Shown here: positions 7,282 through 19,122 of the stretch, piece by piece
Numbering within the stretch: position 1 is the first letter of the stretch
How the letters are laid out: each line of letters opens with the position of its first letter
DNA from: Tissierellia bacterium
GTDB taxonomy: Bacteria; Bacillota; Clostridia; Tissierellales; Peptoniphilaceae
Reading direction: 5' to 3'
DNA length: 52,884 nt
Assembly (NCBI GenBank): GCA_030537815.1
Contig: JAUNVF010000009.1
Location: 1-52,884, forward strand
Program-made: the position numbers and the translations under genes
The notes under the pieces: generated by a model
What the model saw: the letters and a program-made list of their open reading frames with translations, nothing else
Told to the model about the DNA's origin: nothing
Databases searched by the model: none

Positions 7282-8511
7282 ATGAAAATAAGAAAAAATA
7301 ATAAGTATTTTACGATATCCGTTTATGCCTTTTTAGTTATAGCAGCAAGTGCATTATTTATAGTATTCTTAGGAAGATATGCTCAGGCTGTAAAATCGAT
7401 AAAGAAATTTTTTGCGATATTAAGCCCATTTGTAATCGGAGCTTCTATAGCATATATACTCAATTTTCTATTAAAATTCTATCAAAATAAACTATTTAGT
7501 TTGCAATTATTCAATAAATTAAAAAAAGATAGAAAAAATTCCTTAGCGATTGCAATGACATATTTAACAGTCGTAATAGTGATTATAGGATTGATGTATT
7601 ATATAATACCTCAATCGGTAAAATCAGCTACAAAATTAATTGAGAATACTCCTGAATACGCGAGAAATGTCACTTTATGGGTCGGAGATACCATAGAAAA
7701 ACTAAATTTGAACGAAGAAATTAAAGCTGATTTATCTGAAAAATTATTTAATTTTCAAAGAGACTTAAATAAAAATATAGGGATATTGATTCCTAAACTG
7801 GGAATATTCTTGAAGGATGCGATGTCAAAATTTACCGAGGTAATTTTGGGATTCATAATTTCTATCTATATTCTTATTGAAAAAGAAAAATTTGCCGCAC
7901 AGAGCAAGATGATTCTATACTCCTCTATGGAAGTCAAGAGTGCAAATTCTATAATCAGAGTCGCTAGGCGAATGGATGATATAATGAAGAAATTTTTTAT
8001 AGGTCGAAGTTTAGACTCTCTGATAGTGGGGATAGCTTTTTTTATAGTACTCTTTCTTATGAAATTGGAATACGCAGGACTGATGGCATTTATACTGGGA
8101 GTTACAAATATAATACCATGGGTCGGGCCATGGCTTGGAATGATACCATCTGCAATCATAGTATTATTTCAATCGCCGATCAAAGTTATTTGGTTCTTGA
8201 TAGCTGTCGTTATAATTCAGCAAATCGATGGAAATATACTAGCTCCGAGAATACATGGAAATTCACTTGGGGTATCAGCTTTCTGGATAGTTTTCTCGAT
8301 ATTAATAGGGGGGAAATTATTTGGATTTATCGGAATGTTGGTAGGAATACCGGTATTTGTCCTTATATATTCGCTTTTTAAAGAGTATATAGAGACTAAA
8401 TTGAGAGAAAAAAATCTTCCAGACAAGTCGTCAGATTATATATCATTCGACTTAAACGAAAATTTAATCAAGGATGAAATAGAAGCTCGAGGTGAAAAAG
8501 TTGGACAATAG
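7282..8511 (+). CDS. AI-2E family transporter (PerM/UPF0118)
   Basis: Polytopic membrane protein of the AI-2E exporter family, about 409 residues. Members export small molecules or act in Na+/H+ antiport; the substrate here is unknown. Family signatures are visible near the C-terminus: NIIPWVGPWLGM, QQIDGNILAPRIHGNSLG and GKLFGFIGMLVGIPV. There are several hydrophobic segments at the N-terminus and a long soluble stretch in the middle. GGAGA at 7270-7274 favours the ATG at 7282. An earlier in-frame ATG at 7255 would overlap the upstream gene. The C-terminus runs 11 bases into the following transporter gene. Confidence 0.9.
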   Translation: MKIRKNNKYFTISVYAFLVIAASALFIVFLGRYAQAVKSIKKFFAILSPFVIGASIAYILNFLLKFYQNKLFSLQLFNKLKKDRKNSLAIAMTYLTVVIVIIGLMYYIIPQSVKSATKLIENTPEYARNVTLWVGDTIEKLNLNEEIKADLSEKLFNFQRDLNKNIGILIPKLGIFLKDAMSKFTEVILGFIISIYILIEKEKFAAQSKMILYSSMEVKSANSIIRVARRMDDIMKKFFIGRSLDSLIVGIAFFIVLFLMKLEYAGLMAFILGVTNIIPWVGPWLGMIPSAIIVLFQSPIKVIWFLIAVVIIQQIDGNILAPRIHGNSLGVSAFWIVFSILIGGKLFGFIGMLVGIPVFVLIYSLFKEYIETKLREKNLPDKSSDYISFDLNENLIKDEIEARGEKVGQ

Positions 8512-9382
8512 AACCAAAGGTATACTTTCTCTAATAGCATCGACTGCATCATTTGCATGTATGGGCGCAATGGTGAAGATGACAGGCGGGAATATACCTT
8601 TAATGGAACAAGTATTTTTTAGAAATCTAGTCATGGTATTTATTGCAGCTATCTGGGTTAAGAAACATGATGCATTATTTTTTGGTCATAAGGGAAATAG
8701 GCATCTGCTTCTACTTAGGTCGACATTCGGATTTTTAGGCGTAATAACGACATTCTATGCGACCAATAATCTGTATTTGGGAGATGCGCAGTCACTACTG
8801 AAATTATCGCCTTTTGCGGTCACGATAATGGCGGTGATATTTTTAAAGGAAAAAATCACGAGAATTAGGGTTATCGCATTGATATCAGCTTTTGTCGGAG
8901 CTCTTATCATAATTAACCCACAATTTAATTCCAGATTATTTCCTTCACTGATTGCTGTAGCTGCTGCATTTTGTGCTGGTACCGCATATGTATTTGTAAG
9001 CTATATCTCGAGAAAACCGAATAAAGAAGCAGGCTTTACCATCATATTCTTCTTTTCGGCCTTCTCTTGTATTATGTCATTGCCATTCATGTTATATGTA
9101 TTTGTAAAGCCTACACTATTGCAATTAGTGCAATTATTATTTATAGGTATATTTGCTGCTATGGGTCAGTATTTTGTGACAAAAGCTTACAGTTTAACTG
9201 ATGCATCTGCTATAAGCATATTCGACTATGTCGGAGTTATCATAGCTACAGTACTGGGAAGATTGGTTTTTGGAGAAAGTTTAAAAACGACGAGTTATAT
9301 AGGTATGATCATAATAATCGGAAGTGGACTGATTTCATATTTGGATGTTAAAAATATGAAGAGAAGAGATGAATTAAGTTAA
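8501..9382 (+). CDS. DMT-superfamily (EamA) transporter
   Basis: Ten-helix drug/metabolite transporter with two EamA repeats, about 293 residues. Repeat 1 contains LLRSTFGFLGVITTFYA, and repeat 2 ends in the family-like DYVGVIIATVLGRLVFGE. The substrate cannot be read from the sequence. The start is probably TTG at 8501: GAGGTG at 8489-8494 lies 6 bases before it. A GTG at 8492 is in frame but falls inside that ribosome binding site. It overlaps the preceding gene by 11 bases, so the two transporters are co-expressed. A terminator follows. Confidence 0.9.
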   Translation: MDNRTKGILSLIASTASFACMGAMVKMTGGNIPLMEQVFFRNLVMVFIAAIWVKKHDALFFGHKGNRHLLLLRSTFGFLGVITTFYATNNLYLGDAQSLLKLSPFAVTIMAVIFLKEKITRIRVIALISAFVGALIIINPQFNSRLFPSLIAVAAAFCAGTAYVFVSYISRKPNKEAGFTIIFFFSAFSCIMSLPFMLYVFVKPTLLQLVQLLFIGIFAAMGQYFVTKAYSLTDASAISIFDYVGVIIATVLGRLVFGESLKTTSYIGMIIIIGSGLISYLDVKNMKRRDELS

Positions 9383-9385
9383 ATA

Positions 9386-9416
9386 AAATGAGCCGAATGA
9401 TGCGGCTCTTTTATTA
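9386..9416 (+). terminator. terminator after the DMT transporter
   Basis: GAGCCG (9390-9395) pairs with CGGCTC (9403-9408), flanked by A-rich and T-rich arms; a TTTT run follows. Confidence 0.7.
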
Positions 9417-9477
9417 TGGGATTTTATTTAATCGATACTAAGATTAAAAAAAGATGATTTGTTTACATCTTTTGTGG

Positions 9478-9543
9478 TATAATAGTAGAGAAGGATTGTA
9501 TAGAAAGTGGGACATAAAATGATAACTAGGGACAGTTTAAGCC
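9478..9543 (+). promoter_or_regulatory. promoter and CggR operator of the glycolytic operon
   Basis: A consensus -10 TATAAT lies at 9478-9483; the -35 is weak. Downstream are two direct repeats, GGGACA at 9509-9514 and 9529-9534, exactly 20 bases apart. This matches the spacing of the B. subtilis CggR operator (CGGGAC-N6-TGTC-N4, repeated). The second half of each repeat is less conserved (TGAT, AGCC). Placement just after the start point fits roadblock repression relieved by fructose-1,6-bisphosphate, as known for CggR. Confidence 0.7.
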
Positions 9544-9553
9544 CGGTGGTAAA

Positions 9554-10567
9554 ATGATCGGTTCAGATTTGACAAAATTAGTACCGGAGATTTCTGAATT
9601 ATATCTTTTGAGATATGAGATGCTAAAGATAATTTCTGACAATGAACCCATAGGCAGAAGAGCATTGGCAAGGATGCTAGGAGTCAATGAGAGGAAAGTC
9701 AGAAAACAGTCAGATTTTCTGCAAAGGTTAAATTATATAAATATTACGGAAATGGGTATGAATATCACCGAAGAAGGCATGGAAGTCTTGGCAATCAGCG
9801 GTAAATATGCAGATGAATTTAGAGATATAAAAAATTTGAAGTCTAAGCTAATTAAAAAACTTGAGATTGAAGATATTTATATAATTGACGCAAATATAGG
9901 GGGTATATTCAATAGCAAGAGTTTTGCTGTTTATGCTGGAGAATATATACATGGATTTATTTCTGACGGAGATATTATAGGAATAACCGGTGGAAGTACG
10001 ATGAAATTGATGGTCGACTATATGAATAATGGAAAATCTTATCCCAAATCAATTGTAGTTCCTGCTAGGGGAAGCCTTGGAAAAAAATATGAGTATCAGG
10101 CAAATGCAATTGTTGAGATTTTGGCTGATAAACTTGGCACAGAGTATTTTACGATTAATTTTCCGGATTATATGGATGCAGATATAATAGATGAAATTAA
10201 AGATGACGATATAAAGAAATACAATCGACTTATCGGATCGATCGATTTACTTGTATTTGGAGTCGGTAGAGCAGATATTATGTCTTTGAGAAGAAGGCTC
10301 AGTCAAGACACGATCATGGAGCTCGAATCGAGAGGAGCTGTCTGCGAGGCATTTGGAAATTATTTTGATATAGACGGAAACAATATTTTTGAGACAAGTT
10401 CTATAGGATTAACTCTGGATGGGTATAAAAGAGTTAGGACGGCGATAGCCGTTGCATTTGGAAATGAGAAAGCGGAACCCATAATTTCGCTCGCAAATAT
10501 AAAAAAAGATATTAGGATCATTATGGATTTGGAATGTGCAAGATCTGTAGAAAAATGTTTAAAATAG
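9554..10567 (+). CDS. cggR: central glycolytic genes regulator (SorC family)
   Basis: Repressor of the lower-glycolysis operon, 337 residues. An N-terminal winged helix-turn-helix (about 20-80, including RRALARMLGVNERKVRKQ) is followed by a SorC-type sugar-phosphate-binding domain, with GITGGSTM near residue 155 and VVPARGSLG as conserved ligand-loop sequences. CggR of Bacillus senses fructose-1,6-bisphosphate. It is the first gene before gap, and two GGGACA repeats upstream suggest it represses its own operon. GGTGG at 9545-9549 serves the ATG. Confidence 0.93.
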   Translation: MIGSDLTKLVPEISELYLLRYEMLKIISDNEPIGRRALARMLGVNERKVRKQSDFLQRLNYINITEMGMNITEEGMEVLAISGKYADEFRDIKNLKSKLIKKLEIEDIYIIDANIGGIFNSKSFAVYAGEYIHGFISDGDIIGITGGSTMKLMVDYMNNGKSYPKSIVVPARGSLGKKYEYQANAIVEILADKLGTEYFTINFPDYMDADIIDEIKDDDIKKYNRLIGSIDLLVFGVGRADIMSLRRRLSQDTIMELESRGAVCEAFGNYFDIDGNNIFETSSIGLTLDGYKRVRTAIAVAFGNEKAEPIISLANIKKDIRIIMDLECARSVEKCLK

Positions 10568-10598
10568 CGTAAGCTATTAATACTAAGGAGGTATATAT

Positions 10599-11597
10599 AT
10601 GAAAGTTGCTTTAAATGGATTTGGAAGAATTGGTAGAGATGTAGTTAGGATACTTTTTGAGGAAAATGTCGAGGAGATTGAGCTCGTAGCGATTAATATC
10701 CTATCTGACCTTGAGTCTGAGGCTAGGCTATTCAGACATGACTCATTATATGGAAAATTCAACGGAACTATCGAAGTTGAAGAGGATGCTTTTATTATCA
10801 ATGGAAAGAGAGTACAAATAGTATCCGACAGAGATCCGGCAAATCTTCCATGGAAAGAGCTTGGAGTTGAGCTTGTTATAGATTCAACTGGAGCCTTTAG
10901 AGACAAAGAAGGTCTATCCAAACATATAGAAGCGGGAGCTAAAAAAGTTATAGTCACAGCTCCGGCAAAAAATGAAGATATTACAATCGTCTTGGGGGTA
11001 AATGAGGATAAATACGATCCTGAAAAAGACAATATCATTTCAAATGCTTCCTGCACAACAAATTGTCTTGCACCTTTTACAAAAGTAGTTATGGAGAAAT
11101 TTGGAATAGTAAAAGGCCTTATGACTACTATACATGCTTATACTAATGATCAGAATATTCACGATAACAAACATAAAGATCCTAGAAGGGCAAGAGCAGC
11201 TGCATTGTCAATGGTTCCTACAACTACAGGTGCCGCTAAGGCAGTATCGCTAGTATTACCTGAACTTGAAGGAAAGCTTAATGGCTATGCTATAAGAGTA
11301 CCCGTGCCTACAGTTTCAATAGTTGATGTAGTATTTGAACTAGAAAAAGAGGCTACTAAGGAAGAGATTAATGCTGCTCTTAAAGAAGCAAGTGAGAATG
11401 AATTAAAGGGAATCCTAGGATTTGCTGAAGAGCCACTTGTATCTATAGATTATCAGGGAGATCCGAGATCTTCTATCGTAGACGCAGATCTAACCATGGT
11501 AAATGGCAATATGGCAAAAATAGTTTCATGGTATGACAATGAATGGGGATATTCAAATAGGGTTGTTGACTTAGCTAAATTTGTCGCAAGCAAATAA
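10599..11597 (+). CDS. gap: glyceraldehyde-3-phosphate dehydrogenase, type I
   Basis: Oxidises and phosphorylates glyceraldehyde-3-phosphate to 1,3-bisphosphoglycerate in the cytosol. Length is 332 residues. The NGFGRIGR nucleotide-binding start, the catalytic SNASCTTNC with C152, the catalytic-His segment TTIHAYTNDQ and the C-terminal WYDNEWGYSNRV are all present. The usual Asp at the end of strand 2, which favours NAD over NADP, is replaced by Ile34 (AINIL). The second NAD-side marker, Leu-Pro in SLVLPEL, is kept. NAD use is still most likely, with possible relaxed specificity. A strong AAGGAGG site precedes the ATG. Confidence 0.97.
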   Translation: MKVALNGFGRIGRDVVRILFEENVEEIELVAINILSDLESEARLFRHDSLYGKFNGTIEVEEDAFIINGKRVQIVSDRDPANLPWKELGVELVIDSTGAFRDKEGLSKHIEAGAKKVIVTAPAKNEDITIVLGVNEDKYDPEKDNIISNASCTTNCLAPFTKVVMEKFGIVKGLMTTIHAYTNDQNIHDNKHKDPRRARAAALSMVPTTTGAAKAVSLVLPELEGKLNGYAIRVPVPTVSIVDVVFELEKEATKEEINAALKEASENELKGILGFAEEPLVSIDYQGDPRSSIVDADLTMVNGNMAKIVSWYDNEWGYSNRVVDLAKFVASK

Positions 11598-11627
11598 TCG
11601 CCTTAAGTAGAGTAATCTCGAATTTAT

Positions 11628-11668
11628 AATTATATTAAAGCCCAGCATTGCCGGGCTTTAATATAATT
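11628..11668 (+). terminator. gap-pgk intergenic hairpin (partial terminator or processing site)
   Basis: A 16-bp perfect stem (11628-11643 with 11653-11668) and 9-base loop; the 3' arm is T-rich but there is no clean U-run. It ends just before the pgk ribosome binding site at 11674, and no clear promoter follows. It probably reduces read-through or stabilises the gap mRNA 3' end. Confidence 0.6.
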
Positions 11669-11685
11669 TATATAGGAGGAAAAAT

Positions 11686-12885
11686 ATGCTAAATAAAAAA
11701 ACATTAAATGATATAGATTTTAAAGACAAAAGAGCATTGGTAAGAGTCGATTTCAATGTCCCCATGTCAAAAGATGTAGAAGGCGAGATAGCTGATGATG
11801 TAAGGATAAGAGCGGCTATGCCTACAATAAATTACCTTTTAGATCAAGGCGCATCAGTCGTATTGATGTCGCATTTAGGAAGACCTAAAGGAGAGGCCAA
11901 TCCAAAATTCAGCTTAGCTCCCGTAGCTAAGAGATTATCTGAATTATTAGGCAAAGAAGTTAAGTTTTTAAAAAGCGATACAGTAGTTGATGAGGGTATT
12001 ATAGAAAAAGCTAAAGAATTAAAACCTGGAGATATAGCTCTTTTAGAGAATACCAGATATAGATCTGAAGAAGAAAAAAATGATCCTGATTTTGCAAAGG
12101 AATTAGCTAAATTGGGTGATATTTATGTAAATGATGCTTTTGGAACTTCGCACAGAGCTCATGCTTCAAATGTCGGCGTCTCAAAGATATTGCCGTCAGC
12201 AGTTGGTAAATTGGTTGAAAAAGAGATTTCAATCATGGGAAATGCCCTCGAAAAACCTGAAAAGCCATTTTTATCGATTCTTGGGGGAGCAAAGGTTTCA
12301 GATAAGATCGGTGTAATTGAAAATTTATTAGACAAAGTCGACTGCATACTGATCGGGGGTGGAATGGCTTATACATTTCTAAAAGCCGAAGGCAAGGAAA
12401 TAGGAAGATCCCTCTTGGAAGAAGATAAGATCGACTTGGCGAAAGATCTTATGAAAAAAGCAGAAGAAAAGGGCGTTAAATTATTACTTCCACTGGATGC
12501 TGTAATAGCTGATGAGATAGATCCAAATGCAGAGACGGAAATTGTAGATATTGACAATATACCAAAAGACAAGCAGGCCCTTGATATAGGACCTAAAACT
12601 GAAAAATTATTTTCTGAAGAGATACTGAAAGCTAAAACTATAGTCTGGAATGGACCAATGGGTGTATTTGAAGTTAAACCATTCAGTAGTGGTACACTTG
12701 CGATAGCCAAAGCTTTATCAGAATCAAAAGCCGTTACAATTGTAGGTGGTGGAGATTCGGCTTTAGCAGTTGAAAGAGCTGGATATAAAGACAAGATAAC
12801 CCATGTATCAACAGGCGGTGGCGCATCTCTTGAGTTCTTGGAAGGAAAAGAACTTCCGGGAGTCGCAGCTATTGAAAATGCTTAG
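11686..12885 (+). CDS. pgk: phosphoglycerate kinase
   Basis: Transfers the acyl phosphate of 1,3-bisphosphoglycerate to ADP. Length is 399 residues, normal for bacterial enzymes. It shows the N-terminal [25 protein letters not shown], the [10 protein letters not shown] hinge region, WNGPMGVFE and the C-terminal [10 protein letters not shown] and [13 protein letters not shown], covering both Rossmann domains. AGGAGG at 11674-11679 precedes the ATG. It lies 9 bases before tpiA. Confidence 0.98.
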   Translation: MLNKKTLNDIDFKDKRALVRVDFNVPMSKDVEGEIADDVRIRAAMPTINYLLDQGASVVLMSHLGRPKGEANPKFSLAPVAKRLSELLGKEVKFLKSDTVVDEGIIEKAKELKPGDIALLENTRYRSEEEKNDPDFAKELAKLGDIYVNDAFGTSHRAHASNVGVSKILPSAVGKLVEKEISIMGNALEKPEKPFLSILGGAKVSDKIGVIENLLDKVDCILIGGGMAYTFLKAEGKEIGRSLLEEDKIDLAKDLMKKAEEKGVKLLLPLDAVIADEIDPNAETEIVDIDNIPKDKQALDIGPKTEKLFSEEILKAKTIVWNGPMGVFEVKPFSSGTLAIAKALSESKAVTIVGGGDSALAVERAGYKDKITHVSTGGGASLEFLEGKELPGVAAIENA

Positions 12886-12894
12886 GAGGGAAGA

Positions 12895-13641
12895 ATGAGG
12901 AAACCTTTGATTGCAGGTAATTGGAAGATGAATTTTACGACTTCAGAGGCTGTTGAATTCGTAGAACAATTAGTGCAGGCGAGTTATGATGAAAATGTTG
13001 AGAAGCTAATATGCGTACCGGCAGTTCATCTAAGCGAGCTTTATAAATACACTAAAACGGCCGGCTTTGAACTTGGCGCTCAAAATATGTACTATGAAGA
13101 AAAGGGTGCATTTACAGGAGAAATATCTCCTTTGATGTTAAAAGATTTAAATGTAGATTATGTCATACTCGGACATTCAGAGCGTAGAGAGATATTTAAA
13201 GAAGATGACCATATGATAAATAAAAAAGTATTGAGCGCTTTTGCTCATGGAATAAAGCCAATACTATGTTGTGGTGAGACTCTGGTAGAGAGAGAAGCCG
13301 ATCTACACAAAGATAAAATTAAAACTCAAATAGAGACAGATTTAGAAGGAGTTACTGCTGAACAATGTGCCGAAATGGTCATAGCATATGAGCCGATTTG
13401 GGCTATTGGAACAGGTAGGACTGCATCTTCATCAGATGCATATGAGATAATTGCCTTTATTAGAGAGCTTATAAAAGATAAATACGGTGACGAAGTTGCA
13501 AATAAAATTAGAATTTTATATGGAGGTAGCGTCAACCCTGAGAATATCGGGGAATTTATGGAAATAGAAGAAATTGACGGAGCTTTAGTGGGCGGAGCAA
13601 GCCTAGATGTTATGAGCTTTAATGCATTAGTCAATTTCTAA
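12895..13641 (+). CDS. tpiA: triose-phosphate isomerase
   Basis: Interconverts dihydroxyacetone phosphate and glyceraldehyde-3-phosphate. The 248-residue TIM barrel has the N-terminal GNWKMN (Lys catalytic), the electrophilic His in LGHSERR, the catalytic Glu in AYEPIWAIGTG, and the phosphate-binding LYGGSVNPEN and GGASL. An AGGAGGGAAG site immediately precedes the ATG. It sits in the standard Firmicute order between pgk and gpmI. Confidence 0.98.
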   Translation: MRKPLIAGNWKMNFTTSEAVEFVEQLVQASYDENVEKLICVPAVHLSELYKYTKTAGFELGAQNMYYEEKGAFTGEISPLMLKDLNVDYVILGHSERREIFKEDDHMINKKVLSAFAHGIKPILCCGETLVEREADLHKDKIKTQIETDLEGVTAEQCAEMVIAYEPIWAIGTGRTASSSDAYEIIAFIRELIKDKYGDEVANKIRILYGGSVNPENIGEFMEIEEIDGALVGGASLDVMSFNALVNF

Positions 13642-13653
13642 TTGGAGGATTTG

Positions 13654-16477
<2,824 letters not shown>

Positions 16478-16504
16478 TCTAGCAAATAATCTCATCGAAA
16501 GCTG

Positions 16505-16539
16505 ACAAACCCGATTTAATTTTCGGGTTTGTTTTTTTA
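16505..16539 (+). terminator. terminator of the glycolytic operon
   Basis: ACAAACCCGA (16505-16514) pairs with TCGGGTTTGT (16523-16532) around an 8-base loop, followed by seven T residues. Confidence 0.92.
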
Positions 16540-16646
16540 TATTTACGATATGGAGAATTATTTAAATTCTTGCAAATGTTTACAATTTGATTAAATAGCT
16601 ATATACTTTATAAACATTTTACTAAATTGCTAAAAAGGGTTAAATC

Positions 16647-16675
16647 TTGCTAAAAGAGGTAATTTATGGTAGAAT
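16647..16675 (+). promoter_or_regulatory. sigma-A promoter of secG-hppA
   Basis: TTGCTA at 16647-16652 and TAGAAT at 16670-16675 with a 17-base spacer, 41 bases before the secG start. The AT-rich stretch between the eno terminator and this promoter holds no gene. Confidence 0.7.
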
Positions 16676-16716
16676 TTCAAGGTAAAGATAATTAATCCAC
16701 ATCGGGAGGTGAAGTG

Positions 16717-16941
16717 ATGAAACAATTCGTAACTATATTATTAGTTTTATCGAGTTTAGTTATAATAGCAGCGGTGCTTATGACTGAACCTAAAACAAAG
16801 GGAATGGGTTCCATATCCGGCGGGGATACTAATATATTTGGATATGGCGGTAAAAAATCAAAGGATGTTCTGCTCAATAGAGTAATAGTAGGGGCATTTG
16901 CAGTATTTATAATAACAGCTGTTTTAGTTACAGCAATTTAA
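16717..16941 (+). CDS. secG: preprotein translocase subunit SecG
   Basis: Small accessory subunit of the SecYEG channel, 74 residues. It has two membrane segments (about 3-23 and 55-73) around a Gly-rich cytoplasmic loop (SISGGDTNIFGYGGKK), the typical SecG layout. GGAGGT at 16705-16710 is 6 bases from the ATG at 16717 and only 3 from a GTG at 16714, so 16717 is chosen. The position after eno and before rnr-smpB is the usual Firmicute neighbourhood. Confidence 0.93.
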   Translation: MKQFVTILLVLSSLVIIAAVLMTEPKTKGMGSISGGDTNIFGYGGKKSKDVLLNRVIVGAFAVFIITAVLVTAI

Positions 16942-16954
16942 TAGGAGGGATTAA

Positions 16955-18967
16955 ATGAACACAGATTTATACTTTTATATTGCTGTAGGGGCAGGTGTGC
17001 TCGCATTAGTATTTGCACTCATTAAATCTTCAGCAATAGCTAAATTGCCTGTCGGTACTGATAGGATGAAGGAAATCAGCGGATATATTCAGGAAGGTGC
17101 AATGGCATTTTTATCGAGAGAGTATAAGACTCTTTCAATATTCGTTGTCGTCGTAGCAATTATACTGGCTGTTACAATCGGAGTTAAAACAGCTATCGTA
17201 TTCATATTTGGTGCTTTATTTTCCGTTGCAGCAGGTTATATAGGAATGACCGCTGCTACTAAAGCGAATGTAAGAACTGCTCAAGCAGCTAGAGATAAAG
17301 GAATGGGCGGAGCATTAGACGTAGCTTTTTCCGGCGGAGCTGTTATGGGAATGTGTGTTGTTGGACTTGGAATTATAGGTATAACTATTTCTTATTTAGT
17401 ATTCAAGGATGCATCTATTGTAACAGGATTCAGTTTTGGTGCATCATCAATAGCTCTTTTCGGAAGAGTAGGTGGAGGTATTTATACTAAAGCTGCCGAT
17501 GTAGGAGCTGACTTAGTTGGTAAGGTTGAAGCGGGAATTCCTGAAGACGATCCGAGAAACCCAGCTGTTATCGCAGATAATGTCGGAGATAATGTCGGTG
17601 ACGTTGCTGGAATGGGAGCTGACTTATTCGAATCATATGTAGGTGCTATTCTTTCAGGTTTAACACTTGGAGTCATAGCTTACCAAGGTAGTACAAATGG
17701 AGTTGCATTTGTAATCGCCGTTTCGGCTCTTGGAGTCATCTCGTCGCTTATTGCTGTATTTACTGTAAAGGGAGACAAAGATCCTCAAAAAGCATTAAAT
17801 AGAGGTACATTTGTAAGTGCAATTCTTGCAATAGTTGGTACATTTTTCTTAAGTAGAGTACTTTTAGAATCGCTTAATCCATTTATAGCTGTAGTTTCGG
17901 GAGTTGTAGTAGGACTTATTATTTCTCAATTCACTGAGTATTATACATCAGATGCAAAAAAACCAGTAAGGCAAATTGCAGAAGAATCAGAAACTGGGGC
18001 TTCTACAAATATTATATCAGGCCTTGCAGTGGGAATGAAGTCAACAACAGGACCTATTATTATCATAGCTGTCGGAATAATAGTATCATTCTTTGTTATG
18101 GGTGGTAACAATAATCCGGCACAGGGGCTTTTCGGTATAGCGATAGCTGCTATAGGAATGCTTTCTACAAGTGGAATGACAATAGCAGTAGATGCTTATG
18201 GACCAATTGCTGACAATGCCGGTGGAATTGCTGAGATGTGCGATCTTCCTGAGAGCGTTAGGGAAATCACTGATAAATTAGACTCAGTTGGAAATACAAC
18301 TGCTGCTATTGGTAAGGGATTTGCGATAGGATCAGCTGCACTTACAGCTCTATCATTATTTGCTTCATATACTCAAGTAGTTGAATTAAATGCAATCAAT
18401 ATTGCTCAACCTGAGGTCGTAGCTGGAATGTTTATAGGCGGTATGCTACCATTCTTATTCTCAGCACTTACTATGGAAGCAGTAGGAACTGCAGCAAATG
18501 ATATGATTCAGGAAGTTAGAAGACAATTTAAAGAATTCCCTGGAATCATGGAGGGAACTCAAAAGCCTGATTATAAGAGATGCGTTGATATCTCTACAGC
18601 AGCTGCTCTTAGACAGATGGTAATTCCAGGACTTTTAGCTGTAGTAGTTCCTGTAGGAATAGGATTCTTATTGGGAGCTGAAGCATTAGGTGGATTATTA
18701 GCAGGCGCATTGGTAACAGGTGTATTGATGGCCATATTTATGGCAAATGCCGGAGGTGCTTGGGATAATGCCAAGAAATATATCGAAGGCGGTACTCATG
18801 GCGGCAAGGGAAGCGACGCGCATGCAGCAGCAGTAATAGGAGATACTGTAGGAGATCCGTTTAAAGATACTTCCGGACCTTCATTAAATATCCTAATAAA
18901 GCTTATGACTGTAGTATCATTGATATTTGCTAAATTAATAATGACCTATGGTGGAATTTTATTCTAA
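16955..18967 (+). CDS. hppA: membrane-bound K+-dependent ion-translocating pyrophosphatase
   Basis: Integral membrane pyrophosphatase that couples PPi hydrolysis to ion export, 670 residues with about 16 membrane segments. The substrate motif [22 protein letters not shown] and [19 protein letters not shown] are intact. In the GNTTAA motif (446-451) the diagnostic position is Ala450, not Lys, which marks the K+-dependent branch. The gate Glu is in the LFES position (E226), as in Na+-pumping enzymes such as that of Thermotoga, rather than four residues later as in plant H+ pumps. Na+ pumping is therefore predicted. Its place between secG and rnr is unusual. Confidence 0.95.
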   Translation: MNTDLYFYIAVGAGVLALVFALIKSSAIAKLPVGTDRMKEISGYIQEGAMAFLSREYKTLSIFVVVVAIILAVTIGVKTAIVFIFGALFSVAAGYIGMTAATKANVRTAQAARDKGMGGALDVAFSGGAVMGMCVVGLGIIGITISYLVFKDASIVTGFSFGASSIALFGRVGGGIYTKAADVGADLVGKVEAGIPEDDPRNPAVIADNVGDNVGDVAGMGADLFESYVGAILSGLTLGVIAYQGSTNGVAFVIAVSALGVISSLIAVFTVKGDKDPQKALNRGTFVSAILAIVGTFFLSRVLLESLNPFIAVVSGVVVGLIISQFTEYYTSDAKKPVRQIAEESETGASTNIISGLAVGMKSTTGPIIIIAVGIIVSFFVMGGNNNPAQGLFGIAIAAIGMLSTSGMTIAVDAYGPIADNAGGIAEMCDLPESVREITDKLDSVGNTTAAIGKGFAIGSAALTALSLFASYTQVVELNAINIAQPEVVAGMFIGGMLPFLFSALTMEAVGTAANDMIQEVRRQFKEFPGIMEGTQKPDYKRCVDISTAAALRQMVIPGLLAVVVPVGIGFLLGAEALGGLLAGALVTGVLMAIFMANAGGAWDNAKKYIEGGTHGGKGSDAHAAAVIGDTVGDPFKDTSGPSLNILIKLMTVVSLIFAKLIMTYGGILF

Positions 18968-18976
18968 GATTAAAAT

Positions 18977-19002
18977 AAGGACTTGCGAAAGCGAGTCCTT
19001 TT
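18977..19002 (+). terminator. terminator after hppA
   Basis: AAGGACTTGC (18977-18986) pairs with GCGAGTCCTT (18991-19000), one G-U pair, with a GAAA tetraloop, followed by T residues. Confidence 0.88.
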
Positions 19003-19073
19003 ATAATACTGATTTAAATAAATTTGCGTTTTAATTTTAAATCTCAAGATTACTAATTTAGGCGAAAATAGGG

Positions 19074-19079
19074 TATAAT
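19074..19079 (+). promoter_or_regulatory. candidate -10 of the rnr-smpB transcript
   Basis: Consensus TATAAT 44 bases before rnr and after the hppA terminator. No good -35 is visible at the right distance. Confidence 0.4.
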
Positions 19080-19122
19080 TAATACTAATAAGTTTAGAAA
19101 TAATTGTTTTAAAGGAGAGCTT

